Position numbers and translations under genes: made by a program
Notes under the pieces: model-generated
Told to the model about the DNA's origin: nothing
The model's input: only the letters and a program-made list of their open reading frames with translations
Database searches by the model: none
Assembly: GCA_026004655.1 (NCBI GenBank)
Contig: BPJO01000019.1
Coordinates: 1-64,000, forward strand
Source: Phycisphaerae bacterium
GTDB lineage: Bacteria; Planctomycetota; Phycisphaerae; Tepidisphaerales; Tepidisphaeraceae
Length of the DNA stretch: 64,000 bases
Reading direction: 5' to 3'
Shown: positions 52,231-61,733 of the stretch, piece after piece
Position numbering within the stretch: the stretch's first letter is position 1
Layout: every line of letters begins with the position of its first letter

Positions 52231-52872
52231 ATGTCAAGCAATCAACTGGTCCCGATCGTTATTGAAAAAACTGGCCGTGGTGAACGGGCGTATGACATCT
52301 ATTCCCGGTTACTCAAGGACCGAATCGTCATACTGACAGGTCCGGTCACGGACGAATCGGCTTCGATCATCCAGGCACAGCTTCTATTTTTGTCCAACGA
52401 AGACTCCAAAGCCGATATCAATCTGTATATCAACTCTCCGGGCGGATCGGTTAGTGCCGGTTTCGGCATTATCGATACCATGAGATTTCTCCGTTGTGAT
52501 GTTGCCACGACTTGTATCGGTCTGGCTGCGAGCATGGGGGCCGCTTTACTCGCTGCCGGGACTAAAGGAAAACGATTTGTCCTTCCCAATAGCCAAGTGA
52601 TGCTTCATCAACCGTTGATCGGCGGTGTGCTGCAGGGACCGGCGACCGATCTCGGAATCGAAGCCAAACACATGCTTCGTATCCGTGACCGATTATATAA
52701 AATGATGGGAGAATGGTGTGGAAAAGACTTCGACACGATTGTGCGGGATTTTGACCGAAACAAATGGTTGTTCGCTGAGGAAGCGGTCGAATACGGTGTA
52801 GCGGACAAGGTCATCGACCGAGTTCCGGATGCGGCACCGCGTGAGAAGAGCGCGGAAGAGTTCAAGGAATAA
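52231..52872 (+). CDS. clpP: ATP-dependent Clp protease proteolytic subunit
   Basis: 213-residue canonical ClpP. YDIYSRLLKDRIVILTGPV, INLYINSPGGSVSAGFGIID, the catalytic Ser101 in CIGLAASMGAALLAAG and His126 in VMLHQPLIGG, and FDRNKWLFAEEAVEYGVADKVI are all as expected. ATG 52231 matches the family N-terminus and has AAAGAG upstream; ATG 52201 is possible. It follows the variant clpP, a tandem seen in several phyla where the two subunits form hetero-rings. No clpX or ATPase gene is adjacent. Confidence 0.94.
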   Translation: MSSNQLVPIVIEKTGRGERAYDIYSRLLKDRIVILTGPVTDESASIIQAQLLFLSNEDSKADINLYINSPGGSVSAGFGIIDTMRFLRCDVATTCIGLAASMGAALLAAGTKGKRFVLPNSQVMLHQPLIGGVLQGPATDLGIEAKHMLRIRDRLYKMMGEWCGKDFDTIVRDFDRNKWLFAEEAVEYGVADKVIDRVPDAAPREKSAEEFKE

Positions 52873-52873
52873 C

Positions 52874-53512
52874 ATGGTCTGGCAAGTTCGATCAGTTATC
52901 AAACGGACTGGCTGTCGGATCGGCCAGTCCGTTTGCATTTTGGGGTTGGTCGTCGGGACGGGGTGTGCTTCGAAACCGAGTGCCGTCAATATCGAGTTGC
53001 GCAAACAGAATCAGGCGTTGCTGGACCGTATACGCCTGCTTGAAGCCCGTTCGCAACAGGATCAAGCCACGATCCGTGTGCTGGAATCTCGTATGCCCAC
53101 CGTTCCGGTGCTCCCGGAGGAGCGGATCAGACAGTTGTTTACTCCCGTTGACCTGAAAATAGGGCGATTGACCGGATGGGCGACCTTGAATGAAAACGGT
53201 CAAAGTCGGGAAGGGTTGAAGGTTTATGTTGTTCCGCTGGATACAGACGGGGATGAGCTGAAGTCAGCCGGAGCGTTTCAAGTAGAGGCGTTCGATCTGA
53301 CAAAGCCAAATCCGCGTGTAGGTCGATGGGATTTCGGTCCTGAAGAAGCTCGGGCACTGTGGCACGGTTCAGGATTGTTGTATGAATACGTATTGCCTTG
53401 CCCGTTCGAGTCTTCGGTGGATTCATCGGAACTCACACTTCGGATTACGTTCACGGATCTATTGACCCAGCGAGTAATTGTGAAACAGTCCGTCATCAAA
53501 AGAGCTTCCTGA
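52874..53512 (+). CDS. Lipoprotein with coiled coil, function unknown
   Basis: 212-residue exported protein. The signal has a basic start (MVWQVRSVIKRTGCRIGQ), a hydrophobic stretch (SVCILGLVVGTGC) and a lipobox-like Cys. Residues 40-80 form a coiled coil (LRKQNQALLDRIRLLEARSQQDQATIRVLESR). The rest is a beta-rich domain (LTGWATLNENGQSREGLKVYVVPLDTDGD ... YEYVLPCPFESSVDSSELTLRITFTD) with no recognised family. AAGGAA lies 4 bases before the ATG, which is 1 base past the clpP stop. The next gene starts 2 bases past its own stop, so all three are one operon. Confidence 0.7.
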   Translation: MVWQVRSVIKRTGCRIGQSVCILGLVVGTGCASKPSAVNIELRKQNQALLDRIRLLEARSQQDQATIRVLESRMPTVPVLPEERIRQLFTPVDLKIGRLTGWATLNENGQSREGLKVYVVPLDTDGDELKSAGAFQVEAFDLTKPNPRVGRWDFGPEEARALWHGSGLLYEYVLPCPFESSVDSSELTLRITFTDLLTQRVIVKQSVIKRAS

Positions 53513-53514
53513 TC

Positions 53515-54162
53515 ATGTCACGAGATGATCAACCTCTGGATCGCAGGCAGTTTTTCAGACGGGGGCTGAAGGAACTGCTCAAACCGATTGCCCGGTCTCT
53601 GGAACCAGTTGAAAAGGCAATTCAAGAGTTTGAAAAAGTGGGGCAAAAGGCGGGGATCACTCCTGGAACTTCGACACGATCCGTTTCACTTCCGGTGTGG
53701 TTGCGTCCACCAGGAGCATTACCAGAAAAGGATTTCTTGAAAACCTGTTCGCGTTGTGGGGAATGCGTCAACGTGTGTCCGGCCGAGGCGATTCGCATTG
53801 ATTCGTCCGGCGATGAGGCAAATGGTGCGCCTTATATCAATCCGAATCTGATGGCTTGCGTGGTCTGTGATTCGTTGGCTTGTATGAAATCCTGTCCGAC
53901 CGGTGCACTGGTTCCGATTCCGTTATTTCAAATCAGAATGGGAACCGCGGTTTGGCAGGAACATCTCTGTGTACGATCTGTGAACCAATCCTGTCAGACG
54001 TGTGTCGATATCTGTCCATTGGGAACTGCCGCCATTGAATCAAACGCGAATCAGATCATCGTCAAACCGTTGACGTGTATCGGCTGCGGACTATGTCAAC
54101 AACACTGTCCAACCAATCCTAAGGCAATTACCGTGATTCCGGTCGCAGCAAGACAACAATAA
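53515..54162 (+). CDS. Polyferredoxin with four 4Fe-4S motifs, NapF/MauM-like
   Basis: 215-residue iron-sulfur protein. The N-terminus has a twin-Arg-like RRQFFRRGL but no hydrophobic region, so export is doubtful. Four clusters of Cys are visible: CSRCGECVNVCPAEAI, CVVCDSLACMKSCPTGAL, a variant CVRSVNQSCQTCVDICPLG, and CIGCGLCQQHCPTNPKAI. This resembles NapG/NapF/MauM electron-transfer proteins, but no nap or mau genes are nearby. The preceding gene is a lipoprotein and the operon may build a membrane electron-transfer step; the partner is unknown. It is convergent with aroDE, 4 bases apart. Confidence 0.82.
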   Translation: MSRDDQPLDRRQFFRRGLKELLKPIARSLEPVEKAIQEFEKVGQKAGITPGTSTRSVSLPVWLRPPGALPEKDFLKTCSRCGECVNVCPAEAIRIDSSGDEANGAPYINPNLMACVVCDSLACMKSCPTGALVPIPLFQIRMGTAVWQEHLCVRSVNQSCQTCVDICPLGTAAIESNANQIIVKPLTCIGCGLCQQHCPTNPKAITVIPVAARQQ

Positions 54163-54166
54163 GTGC

Positions 54167-55723
54167 TTATTTTCGCAGACGATTTGTGACAACCTGACGC
54201 ATCATGTTGAGGGGAGCAGACTGGCCAGTCCAAGCTTGGAACTGGGCCGCTGCCTGTCGGACAAACATTTCTAATCCGTTGATCGTTTTAGCCCCCCGTG
54301 ATTTGGCATATCGAAGCAGACGAGTCTCGAGGGGGTTGTAAATCGTATCAAAGACCAAGTGGGCATCTGTGATCGCAGGGGGGAAATTTCCGAAAGGCGT
54401 GGCATTCGTATTCGGATGCATGCCGACACTGGTGGTATTGATGTAAATCTGACAACACGAATCGCAAAGTTTTTCGAGAGGGGCTGATATCACTTTGCCC
54501 GTCTTACTGTTGAACTCATCAGCCAGTTTTTCGGCACGCTCACGCGTCCGGTTATAGACCACAACTGTAGCCCCATAATGGGCCAAAGCAGCCACGGCCG
54601 TGCGCCCGGTCCCACCAGCACCGATCACCGCAACACGGTAATCCTGAAGCTGCTCCCGAGTAATCTGCAACGCAGCTGTGATCGAGTCCAGAATGGCTGC
54701 GTAATCCGTGTTCAGACCCTCCAAATCATACCGTGACCCATCCCGAGATATGACAATCGTGTTCACCGCCCCGATCTGTTCGGCGAGAGGTTCGATTTTG
54801 GACCGACCGATCTTGAGATAAGCCAACGCATGTTCCTTATGAGGAATCGTGATGGATAATCCGCTCAGCATCAGCGGTTCGAACTCCAGAAAAGATTCCA
54901 TGAAAGCTTTGAACGCTTCGTAAGAACTTTCAACCAGTAGAGGAACATACACACCGTTGTATTGCACGTAATCAAAGGCGGCATTGTGAACGGCAGGGGA
55001 CATTGAATGAGCGATCGGATTCCCAACGACTCCGTAAACGCGAGTATCCAGTTGCTGGGCGTCCCAACGATAAACTCGTTTGAGATCCTCAATGCTGACC
55101 TGTCCTGGTGCAGTGGGTGATCCGGAATCCAGTGAAGCAAAACTGACGAACGCACCGAACTTTTTTGCCAGGATTCGTGAAATCATTCCCGCCTCGCCCA
55201 TACAGATGGCGATCGTCGGTTTGTGTCGTTGAAGCATGAGATCAAACGCTTCGATATTGTCGCGAATGGAGCGGGCCTGCCACGCAATCTTGGAAATATC
55301 GGCGTTCGAATGCGCCAGATCGATCATCAGCTGGTGAAGATTGGCCGGGCGCGACACAAAATTGTGAGACGAATAGATCCAGCCCGGACGTTGCGAACGA
55401 GGTTTGGCAGGTCCTGACCAGCCGTTGTCCAGTATGCTTGCAAACTCGATATCCAGATAGCTTGCACCAGCTTCGCCAGCGACATTAAGCAATGCCAATC
55501 GGTGAATATCGTCCAGCTCACTTTTACCACCCTCTTCCTTTGAACGAACCGTGGCGATGACAGGAATCGGAGACTGGGAAATCAGCTGACCAATAGCGTT
55601 CTCATCGGTGAAAGTATCCAATCGAAGCTCGGCCAGGTCCGCGCCGCGTTCGGCAGCCAATGCTAAGTCACGTTTGGCTTGTTGAAGATCATTCACATAG
55701 ATCGAAACGCATAGATGTGTCAT
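54167..55723 (-). CDS. aroDE: Fused 3-dehydroquinate dehydratase (type I)/shikimate dehydrogenase
   Basis: 518-residue bifunctional shikimate-pathway enzyme. Residues 1-225 form a type I dehydroquinase: AELRLDTFTDE, YSSHNFV (catalytic His) and ADISKIAWQA (Schiff-base Lys). Residues 230-518 form shikimate dehydrogenase: YGVVGNPIAHSMSPAVHNAAF, the ITIPHKEHAL catalytic Lys, GLNTDYAAI, the NADP motif VIGAGGTGRTAVAAL and NTTSVGMHPN. The fusion occurs in plants, Chlamydia and Planctomycetes, supporting the taxonomic call. ATG 55723 is chosen; the frame also allows a TTG five codons earlier. dapA follows upstream on the same strand. Confidence 0.96.
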   Translation of the reverse strand: MTHLCVSIYVNDLQQAKRDLALAAERGADLAELRLDTFTDENAIGQLISQSPIPVIATVRSKEEGGKSELDDIHRLALLNVAGEAGASYLDIEFASILDNGWSGPAKPRSQRPGWIYSSHNFVSRPANLHQLMIDLAHSNADISKIAWQARSIRDNIEAFDLMLQRHKPTIAICMGEAGMISRILAKKFGAFVSFASLDSGSPTAPGQVSIEDLKRVYRWDAQQLDTRVYGVVGNPIAHSMSPAVHNAAFDYVQYNGVYVPLLVESSYEAFKAFMESFLEFEPLMLSGLSITIPHKEHALAYLKIGRSKIEPLAEQIGAVNTIVISRDGSRYDLEGLNTDYAAILDSITAALQITREQLQDYRVAVIGAGGTGRTAVAALAHYGATVVVYNRTRERAEKLADEFNSKTGKVISAPLEKLCDSCCQIYINTTSVGMHPNTNATPFGNFPPAITDAHLVFDTIYNPLETRLLRYAKSRGAKTINGLEMFVRQAAAQFQAWTGQSAPLNMMRQVVTNRLRK

Positions 55724-55779
55724 GGTAGCCAACTTCAACGACTGGATGTTGTTCTGATTTCCGGGCAGACCGTTGTGAG

Positions 55780-56640
55780 CTAAAAAAACTTGCGAACTTC
55801 AGTTTCCAACGCTTTTTTGGTCGGGTCACTGACTTCAACCAGAGGCAGACGCATTTCTCCGGTGTCGAGTCCTACAATTTTCATAGCGTATTTGATTCCT
55901 GCGGGATTACCGTCCAAAAATAATGTTCTAGTTAAAGAAAAGACTTCGTGATGAATCTGGGCAGCACTCACGAGATCCCCTTGTTTAAATCGCCCATACA
56001 GTTGGCTGACTTTTTCGGGTAGTAGGTTGGACAGCACACTGATCACACCGACACCCCCGATGGACAGCAAAGGAAGGGTTTGCGAATCGTCGCCCGACAA
56101 CACGGGCATATCACACAGGCTCATCAGTTCAGATGCATAGTCCAGTTGTCCGGTCGCCCATTTCATGGCAGCGAAATTACCGTTTTTGTACAACCGGGCT
56201 GCGGTCGATGGTGACATGGTAATTCCCGTCCTACCGGGGATGGTGTATAGAATGATCGGTAGGTCTACACCATCACTCAGCGTCATGAAGTGTCGATAAA
56301 GTCCTTCCTGGGTCGGTTTATTATAGTACGGATCGACTGATAAACAGGCGTCAGCCCCGACCTGTTTGGCAAAACGGTGTAGTTCTAGTGCTTCTGCGGT
56401 AGAGTTTGCACCGGTCCCTGCAATGACTTTGATACGCCCGTCGGCAAACTTCACTGCTAGTTCGATTACACGTTCGTGTTCTTCAACAGTAAGCGTAGGC
56501 GATTCGCCGGTGGTACCCACCGCTACGATTGCGCTGATTCCACCCCGAATTTGTCTTTCGATCTGTTGTTTGAATCGGGTTTCATCCACCGTGCCATTGG
56601 CAAATGGGGTAATCAGTGCTGTCATTGGACCGCTGAACAT
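55780..56640 (-). CDS. dapA: 4-hydroxy-tetrahydrodipicolinate synthase
   Basis: 286-residue DapA, the branch-point aldolase of lysine and diaminopimelate synthesis (pyruvate plus aspartate semialdehyde). GTTGESPTLTVEEHERVIEL, the Tyr-containing ILYTIPGRTGI and the Schiff-base Lys in FAAMKWATGQLDYASEL are diagnostic; the pyruvate-binding GVISVLSNLLPEKV is also present. GAGG lies 6 bases before the ATG. Together with aroDE and nnrE it forms a minus-strand run with short gaps; cotranscription is likely. Confidence 0.96.
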   Translation of the reverse strand: MFSGPMTALITPFANGTVDETRFKQQIERQIRGGISAIVAVGTTGESPTLTVEEHERVIELAVKFADGRIKVIAGTGANSTAEALELHRFAKQVGADACLSVDPYYNKPTQEGLYRHFMTLSDGVDLPIILYTIPGRTGITMSPSTAARLYKNGNFAAMKWATGQLDYASELMSLCDMPVLSGDDSQTLPLLSIGGVGVISVLSNLLPEKVSQLYGRFKQGDLVSAAQIHHEVFSLTRTLFLDGNPAGIKYAMKIVGLDTGEMRLPLVEVSDPTKKALETEVRKFF

Positions 56641-56675
56641 ACAAATCCTCGAGTTAACGGAAGTGCTGGATTGTA

Positions 56676-57359
56676 TCAGGTCGGTAGTGAGTGAAAAGCG
56701 GTCTGGACTTTTTGAATGACCTCTACCGGTGCACCGATATCAACCACCGTGATCTTGCCGGTATAAATGGAAGCCTCCGGACGGGAAAACCCCACTTTTT
56801 CGGCTAAAAAAGTGACTGTTTGATGTGCCTTGACCGCTACGCCCATCGGTATCCCGGTATCGCAATCCAACCCGCTGGGAATGTCCACAGCCACCCGATG
56901 AACTTTCGCATCAATCCGGTTGATCTGCTCAATCACCTTGGCGAAAGTCCCTTCAGGAGTACGGGACAATCCTGTCCCAAAAATCGCGTCGATGATGACG
57001 TCACAATCCGATGAAATCGCATCCGGATCATGGACCATTTCCAACCGCATTTTATTTGCAATATCGGCCATGAGACGGGCATCGCCTTGAAGCTGATCAA
57101 TAGGTTTGAGTACCACGATTCTGATCGAGTGTCCCAGATTAGAAAGATGCCTGGCTGCTGCATATCCGTCCCCGGCGTTATTGCCCGAACCACAGACAAT
57201 CACAATCCGCGAGGGACATGCGTTGCAGGCCTCGTGTACGATCTTGCTCAGATTGCGTGCAGCGTTTTCCATCAAAAGAATTCCCGGAATACCATAAAAC
57301 CCGATCGCGATCTGATCGGCCTGACGGAGCTGAGACCTGGTGAGTCGAATGATTTCCAT
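56676..57359 (-). CDS. nnrE: NAD(P)H-hydrate epimerase
   Basis: 227-residue YjeF N-terminal domain enzyme that epimerises damaged (hydrated) NADH and NADPH. IVCGSGNNAGDGYAAARHL is the signature, with DVIIDAIFGTGLSRTPEG and VAVDIPSGLDCDTGIPMGVAVKAHQTVTFL following. The dehydratase domain fused to it in E. coli is absent and is not seen nearby. TATAGT lies 6 bases before the ATG with no Shine-Dalgarno, so the mRNA is predicted leaderless. Divergent from surE across 23 bases. Confidence 0.93.
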   Translation of the reverse strand: MEIIRLTRSQLRQADQIAIGFYGIPGILLMENAARNLSKIVHEACNACPSRIVIVCGSGNNAGDGYAAARHLSNLGHSIRIVVLKPIDQLQGDARLMADIANKMRLEMVHDPDAISSDCDVIIDAIFGTGLSRTPEGTFAKVIEQINRIDAKVHRVAVDIPSGLDCDTGIPMGVAVKAHQTVTFLAEKVGFSRPEASIYTGKITVVDIGAPVEVIQKVQTAFHSLPT

Positions 57360-57365
57360 AACATG

Positions 57366-57373
57366 ACTATACT
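57366..57373. promoter_or_regulatory. Shared bidirectional -10 element of nnrE and surE
   Basis: The 8 bases ACTATACT read TATACT (57368-57373) on the plus strand, 9 bases before surE, and TATAGT (57371-57366) on the minus strand, 6 bases before nnrE. The two -10 hexamers overlap by four bases in a 23-base divergent gap, so the two promoters should exclude one another. No -35 boxes can fit outside the neighbouring coding frames. Confidence 0.55.
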
Positions 57374-57382
57374 CCAGTACCT

Positions 57383-58132
57383 ATGCTGATTCTTCTTACA
57401 AATGATGACGGAATCACAGCCCCGGGATTGTTGGCCGTTTATCGCGAATTGATCAAAATGGGCGAAGTGCACGTCGTTGCCCCCGAGACGGTTCAGAGCG
57501 CCACGGGTCACGGGATCACACTCGCTAAGCCACTTTTAACCAGTCAGGTGACAATCGATGAAGGTGTGGTCGGCACGGCAGTGGATGGAAGACCCGCAGA
57601 TTGCGTGAAATTGGCGGTGTCGCAGATCCTTCCAAGACAACCGGATTTGGTAATCAGTGGAATCAATTCCGGCGCGAACGTGGGGATTAACGTGATCTAT
57701 TCCGGAACGGTGGCCGCTGCCATTGAAGCAGCATTTCTGGGGCTGCCGTCTGTCGCGTTGTCGTTGTTCCTCAAATCCGACGTTCCTACGGATTACGCCA
57801 GGGCTGCTCGATGGTCTATGCGTGTAATTGATGATCTATTGAATAAAGGTTTGGGTCCTGGGCAGGTCGCAAGTGTCAATTTTCCCGCGTTGGGACCTGA
57901 TGCGGAAACTCCGCCGATCCGTTATTGTCGTCAATGCACCCGTCCCTGGGTCGATACCTATGAAAAGCGCCTGGATCCGAGAGGCAGGGCCTATTACTGG
58001 AACAGTTCTGTTTTCAAGCTCGGGGAAACCGAATCCGACACCGATGTTGCCTTTTTAAGACAGGGATACACAACGGTAACTCCCCTTCATTTTGATCTGA
58101 CTCATTACCCGTTGCTAGCGCGATGGAAATAG
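57383..58132 (+). CDS. surE: 5'-nucleotidase SurE
   Basis: 249-residue SurE, a metal-dependent 5'/3'-nucleotidase and survival protein. MLILLTNDDGITAPGLLAVY carries the Asp-Asp metal site, then VVAPETVQSATGHGITL (Ser) and VISGINSGANVGINVIYSGTVAAA (Asn); all are diagnostic. The start lacks a Shine-Dalgarno and has TATACT 9 bases before ATG. It is convergent with addA; the two stop codons abut at 58132/58133. It is a single-gene unit sharing its promoter region with nnrE. Confidence 0.95.
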   Translation: MLILLTNDDGITAPGLLAVYRELIKMGEVHVVAPETVQSATGHGITLAKPLLTSQVTIDEGVVGTAVDGRPADCVKLAVSQILPRQPDLVISGINSGANVGINVIYSGTVAAAIEAAFLGLPSVALSLFLKSDVPTDYARAARWSMRVIDDLLNKGLGPGQVASVNFPALGPDAETPPIRYCRQCTRPWVDTYEKRLDPRGRAYYWNSSVFKLGETESDTDVAFLRQGYTTVTPLHFDLTHYPLLARWK

Positions 58133-61100
58133 TCACATTCTGATGATCTTTCGAACTTTCAGGAACACCAGGTATGCTTCCTTGACAGGTTGTCCGCTGA
58201 TATCCGCCAAGGCGGATCGGTAAGTGTTGATCTGTTCCCGGTAAAACTCAGCACGTTGGCGGACGGTCTGTTCATTGACGTTATCGGTTTTGTAATCAAT
58301 GATCGTCAATCCGTCGGGTTCCACGATCACGACATCGAGTCGACCTCGCACTAACTGACAGGAATCCGTGTCGATGGTTCGTGTAAAGGTAATGGATAAT
58401 TCTCGTCGGACGTCCGAAGCATGTCTGAGTCTCTGACCGAGGTCGGATCCGATCCACCAGAGAATGCCCGGTCGGTCGACATACGGAAGTTCATCCCGTG
58501 TAAGAAACCGATGTGCTACAAGCCGGTCCAGCTCGGTTTCCAGAGAATCCGCATCGTCAATTCGGGAAAAATGGAGTCGTTCAAGCACCGTGTGATTAAT
58601 GCTGCCCAGATCGGTCGAAGACAGATCGGTTTTTGATACGGACTGAGAAAATCGAAGTGGCGCCGAGAAAGAGAGAATTCCGGTTCGCGTGACAGACTTT
58701 CCCCCGGGAGCGAGTTTTTCCGATTTGGTGAGTTGGGTAACGGAAGTAACAGCAGATTGGTTACGGGCAGCCGGATAAGGATACCGGTACTCCAGCCTGG
58801 ATATAACATTTCTAGCAGTATCGGAAATGTCGGGTGGGTTGTTCAGGGGCTTCAGATCAAAAACAATCGGGTCGATACGGTTTGCCCTCGTTTTCTGGAA
58901 AAGTGAATCCATTAGTCGATCGATTTCATCACTGGTATAAACCCGATTCTCAATACTTCCGGGTCGGTCTCGTTGTGTCAGGACTGCTGCCGGTCCGATC
59001 CAGTCCAGCATCGAGCTGCCCTGAAGGATATCATCCGCAGGTAACGGTCCGTGATGCGCATGCCAATGATCGAACCAGCGATCCCAACAATCGGGATTCG
59101 AAGTCCCGATCAGAATCAAATGCTCTTTGGCACGCGTCAAAGCGACATAGAGAACGCGTAATTCCTCAGCAATCAGCTTTCGTCTCAGTTCGTTGGCAGC
59201 AAGCGTGATTGCGAGTGTGGGGTAATGGATTTCCTTATCAAGATCCACCCGACGGGCCGCAATACCGACAGAATCATCAAATAAAAGAAATTCTTGAGTA
59301 TCACGCAAATTGTGTTTTTTACTCAGGTCTGGAAGGATGACCACAGGAAACTCCAGTCCCTTACTTTTGTGAATGCTCATGATTCTGACGGCGTTGGAGG
59401 CCGCGCCGGCTGCGGTGGGCATACCCAGATCATTTTCGTCTTCAATTTCCTTTAGAAATTCCAGAAAGCGGGCAAGCGTAGGTCTCTGAAACGATTCAAA
59501 CTGACGGGCTCGCCTTAGTATTTCCTCGACGTTAGCGACTCGCTGGGGGCCGTCCGGCAAGCCTGAAATGAACGAAAGGTAGGCCGTGTCCTGTAACACC
59601 AGACGGATCACCTCCGAAACAGGCTCATATTGTGCAGCGGTCCGCCAGCGGTCCAGCATCTGATTTGTAGACCGGATCAGTTGTGACAGCTCATCTTCCT
59701 TTTCGCGCCCGTACCGGTTATATGCCTGATGAAAACAGGGACACCGGGAAGAAGGATAGGTCAATCGAATTCTCGCAAGAAGGTCTTCCACGGTCGTCCA
59801 ACCGCTCATCGGCGAACGCAAAAACGCCGCCAGCGCCAGATCATTCCGCCGATTCACAAGCAGTTGCAGTACACTCAAAACGTCGCCGACTTCGGTTGCT
59901 TTGAAAAAACCGCTGGTACTATCGGCCTGGACTGGTATGCCGCATCTGCGAAGTATGGAGGCAAAACGTTCGGCTTTGATCTTCATGACCCGCAGAAGAA
60001 TAACAATGTCGCTGGGTTCTATGGGACGTGTTGTTCCGTCCTTATTGACAACTTGAGCACGCGGATGTTCTTCCATTCCGAGCAATTGGCGCACTCGCAG
60101 TGCAGCGATCAGTGCCTCTCGTTCATCCCGATCCAAATCACTTCGGTTGCCCGGAGAGACCTCCTCGGCAATATGAAGCTCGACAGGTTGACCCGCAAAA
60201 AGGCCCGAGTCTTCGGAGTAGTAGTTCGCGCCGGGAACAAAATGGTGAGAATCGTCATAATTAATTTCAGCCACATCCTCGGTCATTAAGCTGTGGAAGA
60301 AAACATTCAATATTTCCAACAGAGGTTTCCTCGAACGAAAATTTCGCTGTAGATGGATAACCCGCCCGTACGAGTTTGGATTGGTTTGATAGAAATTATA
60401 CCGTTGAATAAACCGTTGAGGATCTGCTTGACGGAATCGATAGATACTTTGTTTGACATCGCCGACGACAAAGTGATTGTTCTTGCCCCCTAAAAGTGAC
60501 AGGATCGCATCCTGCAAGGGATTGATATCCTGATACTCATCGACCAGGACGTGACGGAATTGGTTTTGATATTCCAGTGCGATCCGTGAAGGTGCTGGTG
60601 GGTCGGAACCGGGCTCTTTGAGCAGTTCGAGGGTAAAATACTCAAGGTCCGCAAAGTCAAAACAACCAGACTCATGTTTCGCTTGTGAATAGGTCTCGTT
60701 GAACTGCCTGAGTAATGAGGTGATCTGTGAAGTGGCTTGCAGCGAGTGCTGAACGTCCCGACGAAGTTGATCTTCGGATAAAATCAGAATGCTTTGAAGA
60801 ATCCTTTGGTTGATAGAGTTCTTCAGCTGATTGACCCGGTTTTTCCATTGTTCACGGTCCGGTGCCTTGACGGTGGGAAGACGATCGAACTCAAAGGCAC
60901 GCAAGCTCGCGGATAGGTCATTCCAGGCGCCGGCTTGTAACAGTTTGTACCAATCCTGAATTGTTTCAACGATTGCTCTGACATAATCACGATACCGGTT
61001 CAGATCATTTCGTTCAGACAGACCAACGAGCAAACATTCTGCGTTTTGCTGTATGCCATGCAATTGTGAAGAAAAATACCTGATAACCCTTTGACCAATC

Positions 61101-61733
61101 GAGGACTGCGAGATCGGTTTTTCCGAGGCTTCCCTGAGCCACTTTTCCCGCTGGGCCAGCCATTGATCGGGGTTGATAACACTTCGTAGCTTGTTATACA
61201 ACTCGAGGATGATTTTTGAGAGAACACGAGGTTGTCCTCTTGCATACTGTTCGACAAAATGTCGAAAATCCGAAGAGGTCTCTTCTGTGAGTTTTTTTTT
61301 CTACCAACTGGTGGACCACTTCGGTTTTGAGCAATTGAGATTCGTCCTCGTCCATGATCCGAAAATGGGGATCAATTCCTAGTTCGTGGAAGTGACGTCG
61401 AATAATCGTTTGACCAAGGCTATGGATGGTGGAAATCTGAGCGGCATGGATCAGAATTGCCTGGCGTTGCAGTCGTTTATCATCTGATTTTTCTGAAGCA
61501 CGCTGGAGGATGAGCTGTGCGATCCGACGTCTCATTTCCTCAGCAGCGGCATTAGTGAAAGTGACGACCAAAAGCTCAGTGGCATCACAAGGCGGGTTGG
61601 CGTCGCAAATCAAATAAGCGCATCGGGCGGCAAGAACGGCGGTTTTTCCGGAACCTGCTGCTGCGGATACGAGCAGGTTGTTGCCTGTTGTGGTAATGGC
61701 TTGTGATTGTTCGGAAGTCCAGTTGTTACTCAC
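58133..61733 (-). CDS. addA: Helicase-exonuclease AddA subunit (frameshift at A9 run)
   Basis: AddA, the helicase-nuclease subunit that resects double-strand breaks with AddB. The N-terminal 110 residues hold Walker A (SAAAGSGKTAVLAAR) and LLVVTFTNAAAEEMRRRI. The frame breaks at nine A residues on the coding strand (61292-61300). One base fewer gives KKLTEETSSDFRHFVEQYARG and joins it to the long C-terminal piece with HVLVDEYQDINPLQ (Walker B), IHLQRNFRSRKPLL, MSIHKSKGLEFPVV, RVLYVALTRAKEHLIL and the RecB-type nuclease motif DGLTIIDYKTDN. Total is 1199 residues, normal for AddA. It starts 8 bases inside the end of addB. Slippage at A9 or a read error both explain the break. Confidence 0.9.
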
